A DNA stretch of 61,326 nucleotides from Bryobacterales bacterium (GCA_028819235.1 JAPPMC010000300.1:5864-67189), one strand, 5' to 3'. Positions 18,639 through 28,416 are shown, counted from the first letter of the stretch. The notes: generated by a model from the letters alone, not told the origin. Translations and numbers: made by a program.

Positions 18639-19690
18639 ATGAGAAAGGATGTCCTGATCTTCGGTCTGGCAAATAAGTCCGTTGAAGAACTCCCTCTGGA
18701 CCGGAAATACCGTGATGATGTGCCGACCGTCCTCTACGGCATTCGGCACATCTGCAAGAAGGCGGAGCTGCGCGACGGGATCCTCACTCTGATGAAAGAG
18801 GAACTCTTCCAAGGCCCTGCCTACCAGCCGGACAACGGGCCGGACGAGGAATCCCAACGGCGCATCGACCCCGGAAATGGCCGGCCGGGCATGGCTCTGT
18901 GGCAATTGCTGGTCCTGGCGCTGCTCAAGCAGGGTCTCGGCTGCGACTTCGACCGGCTCGCGGAACGGGCCAGCAAGCACGCCGACATGCAAGCCATACT
19001 CGGCGGGCGGCGGCTGGCGCCAGCCGCTGCGCTTCACGGTGAGGACGATCACGCGCAACGTGCAACTGCTGGGTGGGCAGCATCAACCGGGAGGTGGTAC
19101 GGGAGGGGCTGCGTCTGGCGGGCTGGCAAGACGGCGAGCAGCTGCGGGTGCGCTGCGACAGCTATGTGGTGGAGACCAACGTGGAGTACCCCACGGACTA
19201 CCGGCTGTTGCCGGACGCGCTGTTGGGCATGGTGCGGGAAGCCGCCTGCCAGTGCTGCGTTGCCCGCGTGCCTGCCTGGAGGCAGGAGGCGCACTGGAAG
19301 GGGAAGGGCGAGAAGATCCCGCACGAGGAGAAGGGGTTCTCCATCCACGAGGAGCACACGCGCTGGGTGTCGAAGGGCAAGGCGGGCCAGCCGGTGGAGC
19401 TGAGAGTGCCGGTGGGATCGCGGAGTGCGGGCAGCAGTTCGTGCCAGGCTGGCCCTGACGGTGGAGCGAGCAGCACGCGGAAGTGACCGCGGAGCTGGCG
19501 GAAGCGCTGAAGAAGGAGTGGCCGGAGGTCGGCACGCTCAGTTTCGACAAGGGGTTTTCGAGCCGGGGAAGGAACGTCTTGAGCAGGTGGTGGCGCGCGG
19601 GATGCTGGCAGCGAACGTGCATCGGATCGGAGTGTTGATCCGGGCAGGAAAGCGTGCGAAGTTGCAGCACAGCGAGGCAGTTCGCCGTGG
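18639..19690 (+). pseudogene. ISNCY-like transposase, broken over three frames
   Basis: Transposase homology is spread over three reading frames. From ATG 18639 one frame gives the N-terminus (ELPLDRKYRDDVPTVL, then NGRPGMALWQLLVLALLKQG to about 19020). The second frame carries FTVRTITRNVQLLGG (about 19030-19075). The third, from 19073, carries INREVVREGLRLAG and the catalytic-Asp segment RCDSYVVETNVEYPTDYRLL. A fragment resembling the distal part (EVGTLSFDKGFSS) appears near 19500-19560 in yet another register. The pattern is that of ISNCY-family DDE transposases. At least two frameshifts make it non-functional as read. No intact element ends were found. Confidence 0.75.
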
Positions 19691-19729
19691 GCTGATCCGG
19701 TCTCGGCTCACGCCGGACCGGATCAGCCC
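19689..19729. repeat. 13-bp perfect inverted repeat, 15-nt loop
   Basis: GGGCTGATCCGGT (19689-19701) is followed 15 bases later by its exact reverse complement (19717-19729). It lies just after the last transposase-like segment and before the 3' end of the amidohydrolase gene. It could be a transcription terminator, part of the decayed insertion sequence or a remnant end. There is no following T-run on either strand. Confidence 0.6.
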
Positions 19730-19979
19730 GACATTGAGGTGCCAGAGGATCGGTGGCCCGCCGTTGGAGAGGCTCTTTCCGCAAGCACGAAATAGCATGC
19801 CGAGTGCTGCGTAATAGATGAGGAGCACATTCCTCAGCGCGAACAGGGTCACCGTTCCGTCGTTGGTCTCCATCCAATCTCCGGACGAGTGGACCAAGCG
19901 TTCTTGCGACTACCTCCATCGATTCGCGGTGTGCAATCAATCCACAGCACGACCGCCAGTGGATGGCCGTCATTAACAG

Positions 19980-21251
19980 CTAGAGGCGTTCTGTCGGAAA
20001 ACTGGCAGAACCATAGAGGTGACCTGCCTTGACCGTTCCGGCCGGTCGCAGCATCTGCCGGCCGATCCTTGATGCCCCGAGGGCATCCACCAGCCGAAAC
20101 CTGCCTTCCTCGAGCGAGAACAGGGCGATGTCTGCCTCGGCGCCTTCTCTCAGGGTTCCCAGTCCGTTCAGCCGCCGGAAGACTTGGCAGGGATTGGCCG
20201 TGACTCGCCGGATTGCCTCCTCCAAGCTCAGGCCCAGCCATAGGAACTTAGACACGGTTGTCGGGAGGTCGAATACGGGTCCGTTGACGTTGAACTGGTG
20301 CACATCGCTGGAAATCGTGCCCGGCAGCAGTCCCTGCTCCATCGCCGCTTCGGCCGTGTCGAACGAAAAGCTCCCGGCACCGTGGCCGATGTCGAGGTGG
20401 ACGCCGGAAGCGACGCTCTCCAGAACCTCGTCATGGACCCGCCCATCAACATCAAGGATTCCGCCTTCCCCTCCCCGGAAGCTGTGGGTGATCACGTCTC
20501 CCGGCTTCGTCAGTGCCAAGATCTCCGGGACCGTCGAATGCGAGCCTCCGATGTGGATCATCACAGGCAAGCCGGCCGCGTCCGCCGCTTCGCGCGCACG
20601 CCTAAGCACTTCTAGGTCTTGGTCGCCTGCGATGTTGCGACTCAGCCGGACCTTCACTCCGACAATCACGTCCTTGTGGCGTTCGATGGTCTTGGCTGCG
20701 AGCGCAGCATTCGCGTAGCGCAGGTCCAGCAGTTCGCCCCACGGATTGTCTTGGGACAGCGTGGACTGTCCGACCACGGAGATGTTCAGGAGCGCGAGGA
20801 TCCGGGTGTCGGCGGTGTTGATGACGTACTTCCGCAGTCCGGGAAACGTATGAGCTCCCGCTGATCCGGCATCGATCGCAGTGGTGACGCCCTTGGCAAT
20901 GCAGTTAGGGTCGGCTGGAATGCCGAGAGGTGCGACGCCGTCATAGACATGGACATGGATGTCGATCCAACCCGGAGTCACGATCAGACCAGAGGCCTCG
21001 ATCAAGTGGAGCGCGTCACTTCGCGGTATCGAATCCGCGATCCGCACGACCTTCGAATCGGAGACCGCGATGTCACGTGGAGCGGAGAGTCCTCGGGACG
21101 GATCGATGAGCCGGCCGCCCTTCACCAAGAGCGAATAGCGATACGATCGGCCCCTGCTCTGCGCGTAGGCGATCTGCCCAGAGAGGTGGCCTGCGAGACT
21201 GACAACAAGCGGTCCGATTGCCTGCCGGACGAATCTTCGGCGAGAGCGCAT
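19980..21251 (-). CDS. Tat-exported amidohydrolase/deacetylase-family metallohydrolase
   Basis: A 423-residue dihydroorotase-like metal hydrolase. A twin-arginine leader (RSRRRFVRQAIGPLVVSLAG) predicts export by Tat. Metal-site features are GWIDIHVHVYDG (H99, H101), a Lys in VIVGVKVRLSRN that could be the carbamylated bridging residue, two further His motifs (MIHIGGSHS, ITHSFRGGEGG) and a late Asp (ISSDVHQFN). The set matches the AHA_3915/EF_0837-type amidohydrolase/deacetylase family, which acts on amide or cyclic-imide bonds. The true substrate is unknown. It is divergent from a sulfatase/VOC pair and may share its promoter region. Confidence 0.82.
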   Translation of the reverse strand: MRSRRRFVRQAIGPLVVSLAGHLSGQIAYAQSRGRSYRYSLLVKGGRLIDPSRGLSAPRDIAVSDSKVVRIADSIPRSDALHLIEASGLIVTPGWIDIHVHVYDGVAPLGIPADPNCIAKGVTTAIDAGSAGAHTFPGLRKYVINTADTRILALLNISVVGQSTLSQDNPWGELLDLRYANAALAAKTIERHKDVIVGVKVRLSRNIAGDQDLEVLRRAREAADAAGLPVMIHIGGSHSTVPEILALTKPGDVITHSFRGGEGGILDVDGRVHDEVLESVASGVHLDIGHGAGSFSFDTAEAAMEQGLLPGTISSDVHQFNVNGPVFDLPTTVSKFLWLGLSLEEAIRRVTANPCQVFRRLNGLGTLREGAEADIALFSLEEGRFRLVDALGASRIGRQMLRPAGTVKAGHLYGSASFPTERL

Positions 21252-21649
21252 CGAGAACGAACCTCCGCTGTTGGATCATACTCTGCCTGTTTCGCCAAGC
21301 TAGCTGACAGGGTGCCCTCAGTGCATCCGGATGGGCGCTGTCAACCGTCTGGGCACGCCCGGCAGCCCGGAGCGAATCCGAACCCGGGAGCCGACCGTCT
21401 CCGCGGCCAGCTGGCCAGCCCTATAATCTGACGAGCGCACTCGATTGAGGTCGCTCCCAAGCTTCAGCTACCCGCACAGCCCCGGCTCGACCACGGAGGG
21501 CTCGGCGAGTTCGGTCGTTGTCACGTGCGCCGGCCCAAGACACGCAGCGACAAGGCTTCTCGACTCTCGGTCCTGCCGCGCCGACCTTGGGTCCGGAAGC
21601 AGACGGTCCTGGTCGCCAGACGCGCGAGAGAGAACGGAGGATTAAGGAC
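21252..21649. other. divergent promoter region
   Basis: About 400 bases separate the amidohydrolase (minus) and sulfatase (plus) starts. No coding frame is convincing. It probably holds promoters for both units, but no clear consensus elements or operator repeats are visible to me. Confidence 0.5.
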
Positions 21650-23125
21650 GTGATTGGGAAGGCATTCTTGGCAATCCTTGCCCTAGGCGCAGCGAGTCTG
21701 TCGCCAGGACAGGCATCGAGGGCCGATCGGCCGAACTTTGTTCTCATTCTTGCCGACGACCTCGGCTACGGCGACCTTGCTTCGTATGGCCACCCTTCAT
21801 TTCAGACTCCCCACCTCGACCAGATGGCGGCGCAGGGTGTGCGCTTCACGGACTTCTACGTGCCGATGCCGTATTGCGCTCCGTCGCGGGCCTCGATCCT
21901 CACCGGCCGCTATCCTTTCCGTCACGGCATCGTTGGTAATCCCACTCCTGACAATGGAGTGAACGACTACGGCCTGCCTGCCAGCGAGGTCACCATTGCA
22001 CAGGCCCTCAAGCATCAAGGCTACGCTGCCACGTGCATCGGCAAGTGGCATCTTGGCCACATTCCGGAGTATCTTCCGACCAAGCGAGGGTTCGACTCAT
22101 ATTTCGGCATCCTCTACTCGAATGACATGCGCCCTGTCCAGCTCGTCGAGGATGATCGCGTCGTGGAATACCCGGTCGTCCAGGGTGAGCTGACCAAGCG
22201 CTACACACAGCGGGCGCTGGGGTTCATCGAATCTCATTCCAACCGGCCGTTCTTCCTGTACCTGCCCCACGCGATGCCGCACAAGCCGCTGGCCGCGTCG
22301 GAGGACTTCTACACTCCCCACACTCCCCACGACCTTTACGCGGACGTCATTCGAGAGCTGGACTGGTCTGTCGGCCAGATCTTGACGAAGCTTCAGGAGC
22401 TCGATCTCGACCGGAACACGTTGGTTGTCTTTACCTCCGACAACGGCCCCTCGTGGGGCGGATCCACCGGCGGCCTGCGCGGCATGAAAGGGAGGACTTG
22501 GGAAGGCGGGATCCGTGTTCCGCTCATAGCTTGGTGGCCAGGTCGGATCACCCCGGGACTCGTGACCAACGAGGTCGCCGCATCGGTGGACATCTTTCCG
22601 ACGTTCTTGAGTCTCGCCGGCGTACCCCTTCCCGGAGGAAGCACAGTCGATGGCCGCGACATGTTTCCCTTGATGACAGCGGTCGACGCCCGCAGTCCGC
22701 ACGAGGCCATATTCGCGATGGCCGGGGGTCGGCTCCACATCGTGCGATCCGGCAGGTGGAAGCTGCACGTTCGCCCCCCCGGACCGCCCCGTGGCCCTGC
22801 GAACATCCATGGCTACATCGAATCATCGTTCAATTTCCGGAGGCCTGACGGTACGACAATCATCGCGCCATTCGAACAGCCGCACCCCACGCGACACCCA
22901 GGAGTGCTGACGGGAGACCGCCGAAGCGAAATGATGCTGTTTGACCTCGAAGCCGACCCCTCCGAGCAGCGGGATATTGCCGATGCCCACCCGGAAGTCG
23001 TCGAGCGGCTCAAGGCGCTCTTCGACGAACATGACGGTCAAGAGACGCCTAGGCCGGAAGCGGGTTTCTCCGGACTCCGAAGAGTCAAGGGAGGCGCCTT
23101 GGAGTACGACTCGTTTGTCCGCTAG
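21650..23125 (+). CDS. exported Cys-type sulfatase (arylsulfatase A family)
   Basis: A 491-residue type I sulfatase hydrolysing sulfate esters in the periplasm or outside. A signal peptide (AFLAILALGAASLSPGQAS) is followed by the calcium-site LILADDLGYGD and the formylglycine signature CAPSR (C76), which needs the maturase. IGKWHLGH and FTSDNGPSWGG complete the active site. I chose GTG 21650 because GGAGG (21636-21640) precedes it by 9 nt and the signal peptide begins right after. The next gene follows closely, so the two are likely cotranscribed. A small TPHTPH duplication lies near residue 223. Confidence 0.9.
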   Translation: MIGKAFLAILALGAASLSPGQASRADRPNFVLILADDLGYGDLASYGHPSFQTPHLDQMAAQGVRFTDFYVPMPYCAPSRASILTGRYPFRHGIVGNPTPDNGVNDYGLPASEVTIAQALKHQGYAATCIGKWHLGHIPEYLPTKRGFDSYFGILYSNDMRPVQLVEDDRVVEYPVVQGELTKRYTQRALGFIESHSNRPFFLYLPHAMPHKPLAASEDFYTPHTPHDLYADVIRELDWSVGQILTKLQELDLDRNTLVVFTSDNGPSWGGSTGGLRGMKGRTWEGGIRVPLIAWWPGRITPGLVTNEVAASVDIFPTFLSLAGVPLPGGSTVDGRDMFPLMTAVDARSPHEAIFAMAGGRLHIVRSGRWKLHVRPPGPPRGPANIHGYIESSFNFRRPDGTTIIAPFEQPHPTRHPGVLTGDRRSEMMLFDLEADPSEQRDIADAHPEVVERLKALFDEHDGQETPRPEAGFSGLRRVKGGALEYDSFVR

Positions 23126-23197
23126 ATGCCCGATTCCGGGCAGTCACGAATTCGTCTGGAGTACAGTACGCTGGATGCCTGCTGGAGAGCCGCTGAA

Positions 23198-24094
23198 GTG
23201 AAGATTGAGGACATTCGCCACGTGGGGTTGCTCTCGCCGATGATCGCTGCTCACGGCAGGTTCTACCTCGAGGCTTGGGGGCTCCAAGCGGTCGGGGAAG
23301 ACGAGCGCGCACAGTATCTCCGCGGATCGTCGAGCGAGCAACACATTCTCAGCCTGCATCCGGCCGACAGGCGGGGGCTCCATCACTTGGCCTTTAGCGT
23401 CGCCGGAAGCGACGCAGTCGACGCGGCGGCGGCTGAACTTGAACATCGCGGAGTTACCGTCGTCGCACAACCCAAAGAACTGGACGAGCCCGGCGGCGGA
23501 TACGGGCTGCGATTCCTGGACCCGGAAAACCGCTGTATCGAACTATCGGCCGGCGTGGCCGAACATTCGAACCGCCGGTCTGCCGAGGCGGTCGGGCCCC
23601 GTCGGCTTTGCCACGTAGTCCTGAACACTGCGCAGTTCGAGCCGATCGTGGAGTTCTACGCTGATGTGCTGGGCTTCCGCATCTCGGACTGGATGGAGAA
23701 CCAGCTGGCGTTCCTCCGATGCAACCGGAAACATCACGTTGTCGCTTTCAATCGGGCAGATCACGCGTCGGTCAACCATGTCGCGTATGTTATGCCTAGC
23801 GTGGACGGAGTAATGGGCGGTCTCGCCAGCCTTCGGGCCCGAGGGCAGGAACCCGACTGGGGACCGGGACGACACGGCCCGGGGAACAACATCTTCTGCT
23901 ACTTCAGGGATCCGGCCGGTTACGTGGCCGAGTTCTCCAGCGACATGGAGTACATCGAAGACGAAGCAACGCACGAACCCGCGGTGTGGAGGCGGGTGCC
24001 GGAACAGATCGACCGATGGGGTACAGCAGGGCTGCCCGGCGCTGACGTCCGGAAGGCAATGGCCGGTGACCCTGATCCAGGCTGGGCCTCGTAA
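23198..24094 (+). CDS. two-domain VOC/extradiol-dioxygenase-like protein
   Basis: A 298-residue protein with two vicinal-oxygen-chelate modules. Module one starts DIRHVGLLSP and continues LHHLAFSV and CIELS. Module two runs RRLCHVVLNT, then HVAYVM and YVAEFSSDMEYI. The spacing of His (CHVV), His (NHVAYVM) and Glu (AEFSSDME) resembles type I extradiol ring-cleaving dioxygenases, so an Fe(II)-dependent catechol-type cleavage is possible. GTG 23198 fits the family N-terminus and has GGAGAG 8 nt upstream. An in-frame ATG directly after the sulfatase stop (23126) would add 24 unlike residues. The pairing with a sulfatase hints at use of sulfated aromatics, which is inference. Confidence 0.78.
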   Translation: MKIEDIRHVGLLSPMIAAHGRFYLEAWGLQAVGEDERAQYLRGSSSEQHILSLHPADRRGLHHLAFSVAGSDAVDAAAAELEHRGVTVVAQPKELDEPGGGYGLRFLDPENRCIELSAGVAEHSNRRSAEAVGPRRLCHVVLNTAQFEPIVEFYADVLGFRISDWMENQLAFLRCNRKHHVVAFNRADHASVNHVAYVMPSVDGVMGGLASLRARGQEPDWGPGRHGPGNNIFCYFRDPAGYVAEFSSDMEYIEDEATHEPAVWRRVPEQIDRWGTAGLPGADVRKAMAGDPDPGWAS

Positions 24095-24120
24095 ATGACA
24101 AGGTGTACGGCTACCTTGCG

Positions 24121-24861
24121 TCAGAGCCTTTCCTTGCGGGTCAGATCGATCCCCAAGTCGCTTCGGATGTAGATTTCGACAAACTCACGGAGCCACACCT
24201 GCCTTTCAAGCGTGAACCGCTGGATCAGTTTCTGCTCACGTTTGTCCGTCAGATATACGATCCGCCACCGGTTAAGGGGTCGTGAGTCGTCACCATCGGC
24301 AGAGTGCTCAACGTGAAAGAGAGGCTGTCTTTCACCAGCCCGAAGCACGTTCCCGTCCTGATCGAGGAGTCTTGCCGCTCCAATAAACGTTGCGCTCTGC
24401 CGCGTGGGGTTGAGGAGGACCTGCTCTAGAACCAACCCCCGCTCTGACGGATCAAGCCACAGGCGCTGTTGCGAGCAGCGCACGAACGACTCGGCTCCGT
24501 TGGCCGCAGCCCTCAGAAACCAGTAGCGAGCACTACCCTCCAACACAACAGACGGAATATAGAGGTCGGGCCGGTACGCCTTCTTGACCTCCATGTCCCA
24601 AAGCATGGTCCGGGTGAATCTGAGTGGTTCATTCATGCTGTAGTACTTGGCGAGCACCGAATTGATGTCAACCGGGGGCAGCTCGATCCGGGTGTTGCTT
24701 GGGTCAGTCCAGGCCCTCGCGAACTCTTCTTCATGATTCAGAGCAGTGGCCGGACTCGTCGCCTCCCCGCGAGAGCCTGTCTCCTCCGCTCTGCCGGATT
24801 CTTCAAAGCCGGGCGCGTCCCGTCGGAGGAATTGCCTTAGTTTCTGACCAGGACCACTCAC
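24121..24861 (-). CDS. hypothetical protein, 246 aa
   Basis: A soluble 246-residue protein. The first ~50 residues are charged and likely disordered. The remainder is a compact domain with well-defined segments (INSVLAKYYSMNEPLRFTR, KKAYRPDLYIPSVV, RYWFLRAAANGAESF, YLTDKREQKLIQRFTLER). Coding character is strong, but I do not recognise the family. There is no signal peptide or membrane segment. It is convergent with the VOC gene and no operon partner is seen. Confidence 0.6.
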   Translation of the reverse strand: MSGPGQKLRQFLRRDAPGFEESGRAEETGSRGEATSPATALNHEEEFARAWTDPSNTRIELPPVDINSVLAKYYSMNEPLRFTRTMLWDMEVKKAYRPDLYIPSVVLEGSARYWFLRAAANGAESFVRCSQQRLWLDPSERGLVLEQVLLNPTRQSATFIGAARLLDQDGNVLRAGERQPLFHVEHSADGDDSRPLNRWRIVYLTDKREQKLIQRFTLERQVWLREFVEIYIRSDLGIDLTRKERL

Positions 24862-25232
24862 CGTCGCTCCCGAGTCCCACTCTCAGCGTCTCACGACGTT
24901 GCCTCCCACCGATCGCAGCCCTGCCGATGAGGAGACGCACTCGTACTTGCCGGCGGTCGCCTATCAAGCGGAACCGGACCCACAATGTGCTGGCTTGCAG
25001 CGGATCCCATCCTCCACCGTCAAACTCCGCGAGTACGTCGAGCCACCTCTGGTCATTGGGGCCGATACGCCCTGTGGTAGGAGGAAATGGCGGCGTAACC
25101 ATCCTGCTGCCCGGCAATGCCGCGCTTCGCATTCATTGAGCAGTTCACCCATTCCCGGGACTGAAGAGATGTCGCATCACCAGATCCCGATCGGCCTCGC
25201 CGGCATCCGCTGCCCCAGCCCTCCGCTGCGCA
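24862..25232. other. intergenic region, nothing recognised
   Basis: Some 370 bases between two minus-strand genes. It would carry the promoter of the gene at 24121-24861 and any terminator of the transporter operon. No hairpin, RNA or coding frame is convincing. Confidence 0.5.
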
Positions 25233-26669
25233 TCACACCGTCGAAAACGCTTGCAGTGCCGGGACCAGAATCATGCTCAGCACGATCACGACAACCGACG
25301 TCAGGACGGTGGCGACAAGGCCGACCCTGAACATCGTCCCGAAGCCAACGGCGCCGAACGCGAACGTGGCGGCCGACGCCGGGCTGGACCAGGGAAACGC
25401 CACGGCCTGGGCCGTCCCAGGAATGATGCGTGCGAGAATCGCGGGGTTGTAGCCAAGGGCCTCCGCGATCGGAAAGAAAATTGTGGAAACCATGATCGAG
25501 GTTGCCGCCCCGCTCGCCAACTGCGTCAGCAGCGGCGTCGCCAGGCCCGCAGCCCAGGGCAACGCCCCAGGAGTGACGTTACCTGTCAGCAGGCCGGCGA
25601 ACCAATCGATCGCGCCCAGAGTGGTCAGTACGTCTGCTAGCGCCATCCCGCCGAGCACAAGGAACAGCACATCCCAGCCGACGCCTTCCTTAAAGTCTCT
25701 GGCCTTCAGGGTCAATTCACCGCGATCCGGAGCTTCGGGCAGCAGGAAGAGCAGCACCATTCCCACCGGGGGCACGTACCAAATGTCGAGAAACCCGACC
25801 TCGGTGACCGTGGGCAAGATCCACAGCACCAGCATCAGAACCAGCACGAACAGGACGTTTTTCTCGCCCCGGCTCATCGGTCCCAGTTGCTCGCGCTCTT
25901 TGAGGAAGCGGGCGCGGGCATTGGGGATGGCCTGCACTTCGGGCGGCAGCATGAGCCTGAGGATCAAGTAGCAGACCGGGAAGTGGGCCACCGTCAGGAT
26001 GGCGCCGGTCGACACCCACTGCGCGAAGCTGACGCTGTAGTCCGTGAGCCGTTCCAGCAGCGAGAGGCTCAGCGCATTGAATACGATGCCAGCCGGCGTG
26101 GCGAGGCCACCGGCCGCGGCGCCGTACAGAACGGCCAAGCTCGCCGCCGCTGACATGCGCTTCGCGCCGGGTGCAACGGAACGGGTGAGCGACAGCGCTA
26201 TTGGCGTCATCATCACGATGACCGCCAGATCGCTGACAACGGCGGACATCACGGCGGACACGACGAGGATCGCGAGAATCAAGCCGATGCCCGACCGCGC
26301 TAGGCCCGGCACGCACAGCGCCGAGAGGGCGATTCTTCGCGCTAGACCGTGCTTCCGGAACGCGTGGCCGAACAGCATCACGCCCATCAAGTAGGGCAGG
26401 ATCACGTGCCCGTAGCTGGCGGCCACGGCGGACAAGGGCATCGCCCCGCCGAGCGGGAGGATCACGCACGGCAAGAAGCTGGTGACTGCCCACGGAACCG
26501 GCCTGGTCACCCACCATGCGACAATCCAGGCGTAAACGCCGAGGGCGAGGTGCGGCTCCGGCGCAAGGCCGGCCAGCGGTGCGGCGCGGACTACCGTGAA
26601 CGCTGCCGGCCCGGCCATTACGGCCAACACGTAGGCCCGCAGTCCGGCCGAGGATTCAGTGGCTCCCAT
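25233..26669 (-). CDS. SLC13/DASS-type anion:cation symporter
   Basis: A 478-residue inner-membrane permease with about 11-12 hydrophobic helices. It resembles the divalent anion:sodium symporter (DASS/SLC13, ArsB/CitM-like) family. Features are two inverted halves each with a helix-break motif (VVSDLAVIVMMTPIAL in the first half; LTQLASGAATSIMVSTIFFP in the second) and the MGVMLFGHAFRKHGLARRIA segment. Substrates of this family are dicarboxylates, citrate or sulfate; the sequence does not decide between them. Its start overlaps the end of the upstream permease gene by 14 bp, so both belong to one transcript. Confidence 0.82.
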   Translation of the reverse strand: MGATESSAGLRAYVLAVMAGPAAFTVVRAAPLAGLAPEPHLALGVYAWIVAWWVTRPVPWAVTSFLPCVILPLGGAMPLSAVAASYGHVILPYLMGVMLFGHAFRKHGLARRIALSALCVPGLARSGIGLILAILVVSAVMSAVVSDLAVIVMMTPIALSLTRSVAPGAKRMSAAASLAVLYGAAAGGLATPAGIVFNALSLSLLERLTDYSVSFAQWVSTGAILTVAHFPVCYLILRLMLPPEVQAIPNARARFLKEREQLGPMSRGEKNVLFVLVLMLVLWILPTVTEVGFLDIWYVPPVGMVLLFLLPEAPDRGELTLKARDFKEGVGWDVLFLVLGGMALADVLTTLGAIDWFAGLLTGNVTPGALPWAAGLATPLLTQLASGAATSIMVSTIFFPIAEALGYNPAILARIIPGTAQAVAFPWSSPASAATFAFGAVGFGTMFRVGLVATVLTSVVVIVLSMILVPALQAFSTV

Positions 26670-28416
26670 GGCGCTTTCTCGGGGCGCCCACGTGGACCGT
26701 CACGATGTCTAGGTCGTGGAACTGCTGGTGGCGGACGGAAGACGCGATGTGGCGCAGCAGCCGAAGCGAGACCTCCCGTTCCACCAGCAAGTCGTCGGGC
26801 GTCTCGACGAGCAGTGCGATCCGGTTCTGAAGGTTCTCCTCACCCGACGCTGCGACAAACTCGAGAACGGCTTCGCCGGCTTCCTTGCTAGCCGTCAGCA
26901 GCAGTCGTCGTCGGTCGCGCTTCTCGGGGTCCTCATCGTGCCCGATCAGCGTCAACAACGTCTCTTCGCTCGCGGCGTCTAGGCGGTCGACCATCTCTGG
27001 CCCCCAGCCGTTACGGGACGCGAACGAGCCGAGAAACTCCCGGATTCTCGGCAGCACGGAAGCATCGAGTTCCGCTTCGATCCGGCGGCGGCGGGGGCCA
27101 GTCGCTTCCAGAAACAGAGTCAAGAGGATAGCCACGATACCGCCCGCCGTTATGCCGTTCCGCAGAAGGCCGCCCGCGAATTCCGCGAGAAGCGCGGGGA
27201 ACAGCAGGTCGTTCTGGCAGCCGACGCCGACCCAGAAAGCGACGCCGGAAATCAATCCCTTTCGATGATCGATGCCCCCCTGCACGACCTCCGCCATGCC
27301 ACGCGCGAAGCTCATTGCCAGCACGACGGTTAGATATGCAACAACGACCGGGCTGGGTATCGCCAGGATTAGGGCAACGACCTTGGGCAGGAACGCCAGC
27401 ACGAGCAGCACGCCACCAGCGGCGATCCCCACGCGGCGTGCCGCCACTCCCGTCAGCTCAACAGTGGGGACGCTGACCGCGATGGTCTGCGTGGGCACGA
27501 TCGCGGTGAGGCCCGACAGCAGCTTGCCAATGCCGTCCGCCGTGACTGCACCCTCCACCGCCCGGTAGTCAATGGCCCGGGGCCGGCGCCACGACACGCG
27601 CTGAATGGCGACCGCGCCGACGATTGTCTGGATCGCGCCAATGAGTGCCACGAACACAAAGGCTGGAAGAAGCTCGACAAATGCCGGACCAAGATCGAGC
27701 CCGATCCCCGGCCAGTCGCCTCTTGGCAGGCCAATCCAAGGAGCCCGGGCCACCAAGTCCAAGTCGTAGAGCCCCAGCCACCCTCCAATTGCCGAGCCTG
27801 TGACGACCCCAACGAGCGGCGCCCACAATCGCAGCGTCGCCCCCGCCTTCAGGGAAACGCAGCTAATGACCAGCACGGTCAACACTGCAGTGAGCGGTGT
27901 GGCCAGCCCCTTGTCGTCCGGCGCGTCGGCCAAGCGGCTGAACACGACCGGCAGCACGGTTGCCGGTATCAGCATGTTCACGGTGCCGACGATGGTCGGT
28001 GTGAGGAGACGCCGGAACAGGGCAAGCCGCATCGAAATCACGATCGGGACGAGCGACGACGCGACAACCAACGTGGCGAGCAGTGCTGGGCCGCCCTCTG
28101 TGAGTGCGCTGACGCAGACCCCGATATAGGCTCCGGCGGGGCCCATGAAGAGCACGTATCCCGCTCCCACCCGGCCCAGCCGAACGGCTTGCAGCGCTGT
28201 GCAGATGCCACTGACCGCGACTGCACCGAACACGGCCCAAGACAGATACGCGTCGGTCCCGCCAGCGACCCGGATAACGATCGTCGGGATCAGAATGATG
28301 CTGGATATGCCGAGGACCACGAGCTGCAGGCCGCCGCCAAGCACGACAGCCGCCGGAGGGCTCTCGTCAGGTTCGTAGCGCACGGCGGGAGCGCGTGGCT
28401 CGCGAACGGTGCTCAA
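26656..28416 (-). CDS. NCS2 nucleobase:cation symporter with an extra C-terminal cytosolic domain
   Basis: A 586-residue xanthine/uracil-permease-family membrane protein. About 12-14 hydrophobic helices occupy residues ~20-445, with NCS2-like segments (FMGPAGAYIGVCVSAL, NMLIPATVLPVVFSRLADAP, GLTAIVPTQTIAVSVPTVELTG split over the NCS2 signature region). Usual NCS2 proteins end at ~430-480 residues. This one continues with ~130 soluble residues (FASRNGWGPEMVDRLDAASE, EAVLEFVAASGEENLQNRI, LRLLRHIASSVRH) reminiscent of an RsbW/GHKL-like domain without complete nucleotide boxes. A regulatory role is inference. It is the first gene of an operon with the SLC13-type transporter. Confidence 0.82.
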   Translation of the reverse strand: MSTVREPRAPAVRYEPDESPPAAVVLGGGLQLVVLGISSIILIPTIVIRVAGGTDAYLSWAVFGAVAVSGICTALQAVRLGRVGAGYVLFMGPAGAYIGVCVSALTEGGPALLATLVVASSLVPIVISMRLALFRRLLTPTIVGTVNMLIPATVLPVVFSRLADAPDDKGLATPLTAVLTVLVISCVSLKAGATLRLWAPLVGVVTGSAIGGWLGLYDLDLVARAPWIGLPRGDWPGIGLDLGPAFVELLPAFVFVALIGAIQTIVGAVAIQRVSWRRPRAIDYRAVEGAVTADGIGKLLSGLTAIVPTQTIAVSVPTVELTGVAARRVGIAAGGVLLVLAFLPKVVALILAIPSPVVVAYLTVVLAMSFARGMAEVVQGGIDHRKGLISGVAFWVGVGCQNDLLFPALLAEFAGGLLRNGITAGGIVAILLTLFLEATGPRRRRIEAELDASVLPRIREFLGSFASRNGWGPEMVDRLDAASEETLLTLIGHDEDPEKRDRRRLLLTASKEAGEAVLEFVAASGEENLQNRIALLVETPDDLLVEREVSLRLLRHIASSVRHQQFHDLDIVTVHVGAPRKRHGSH

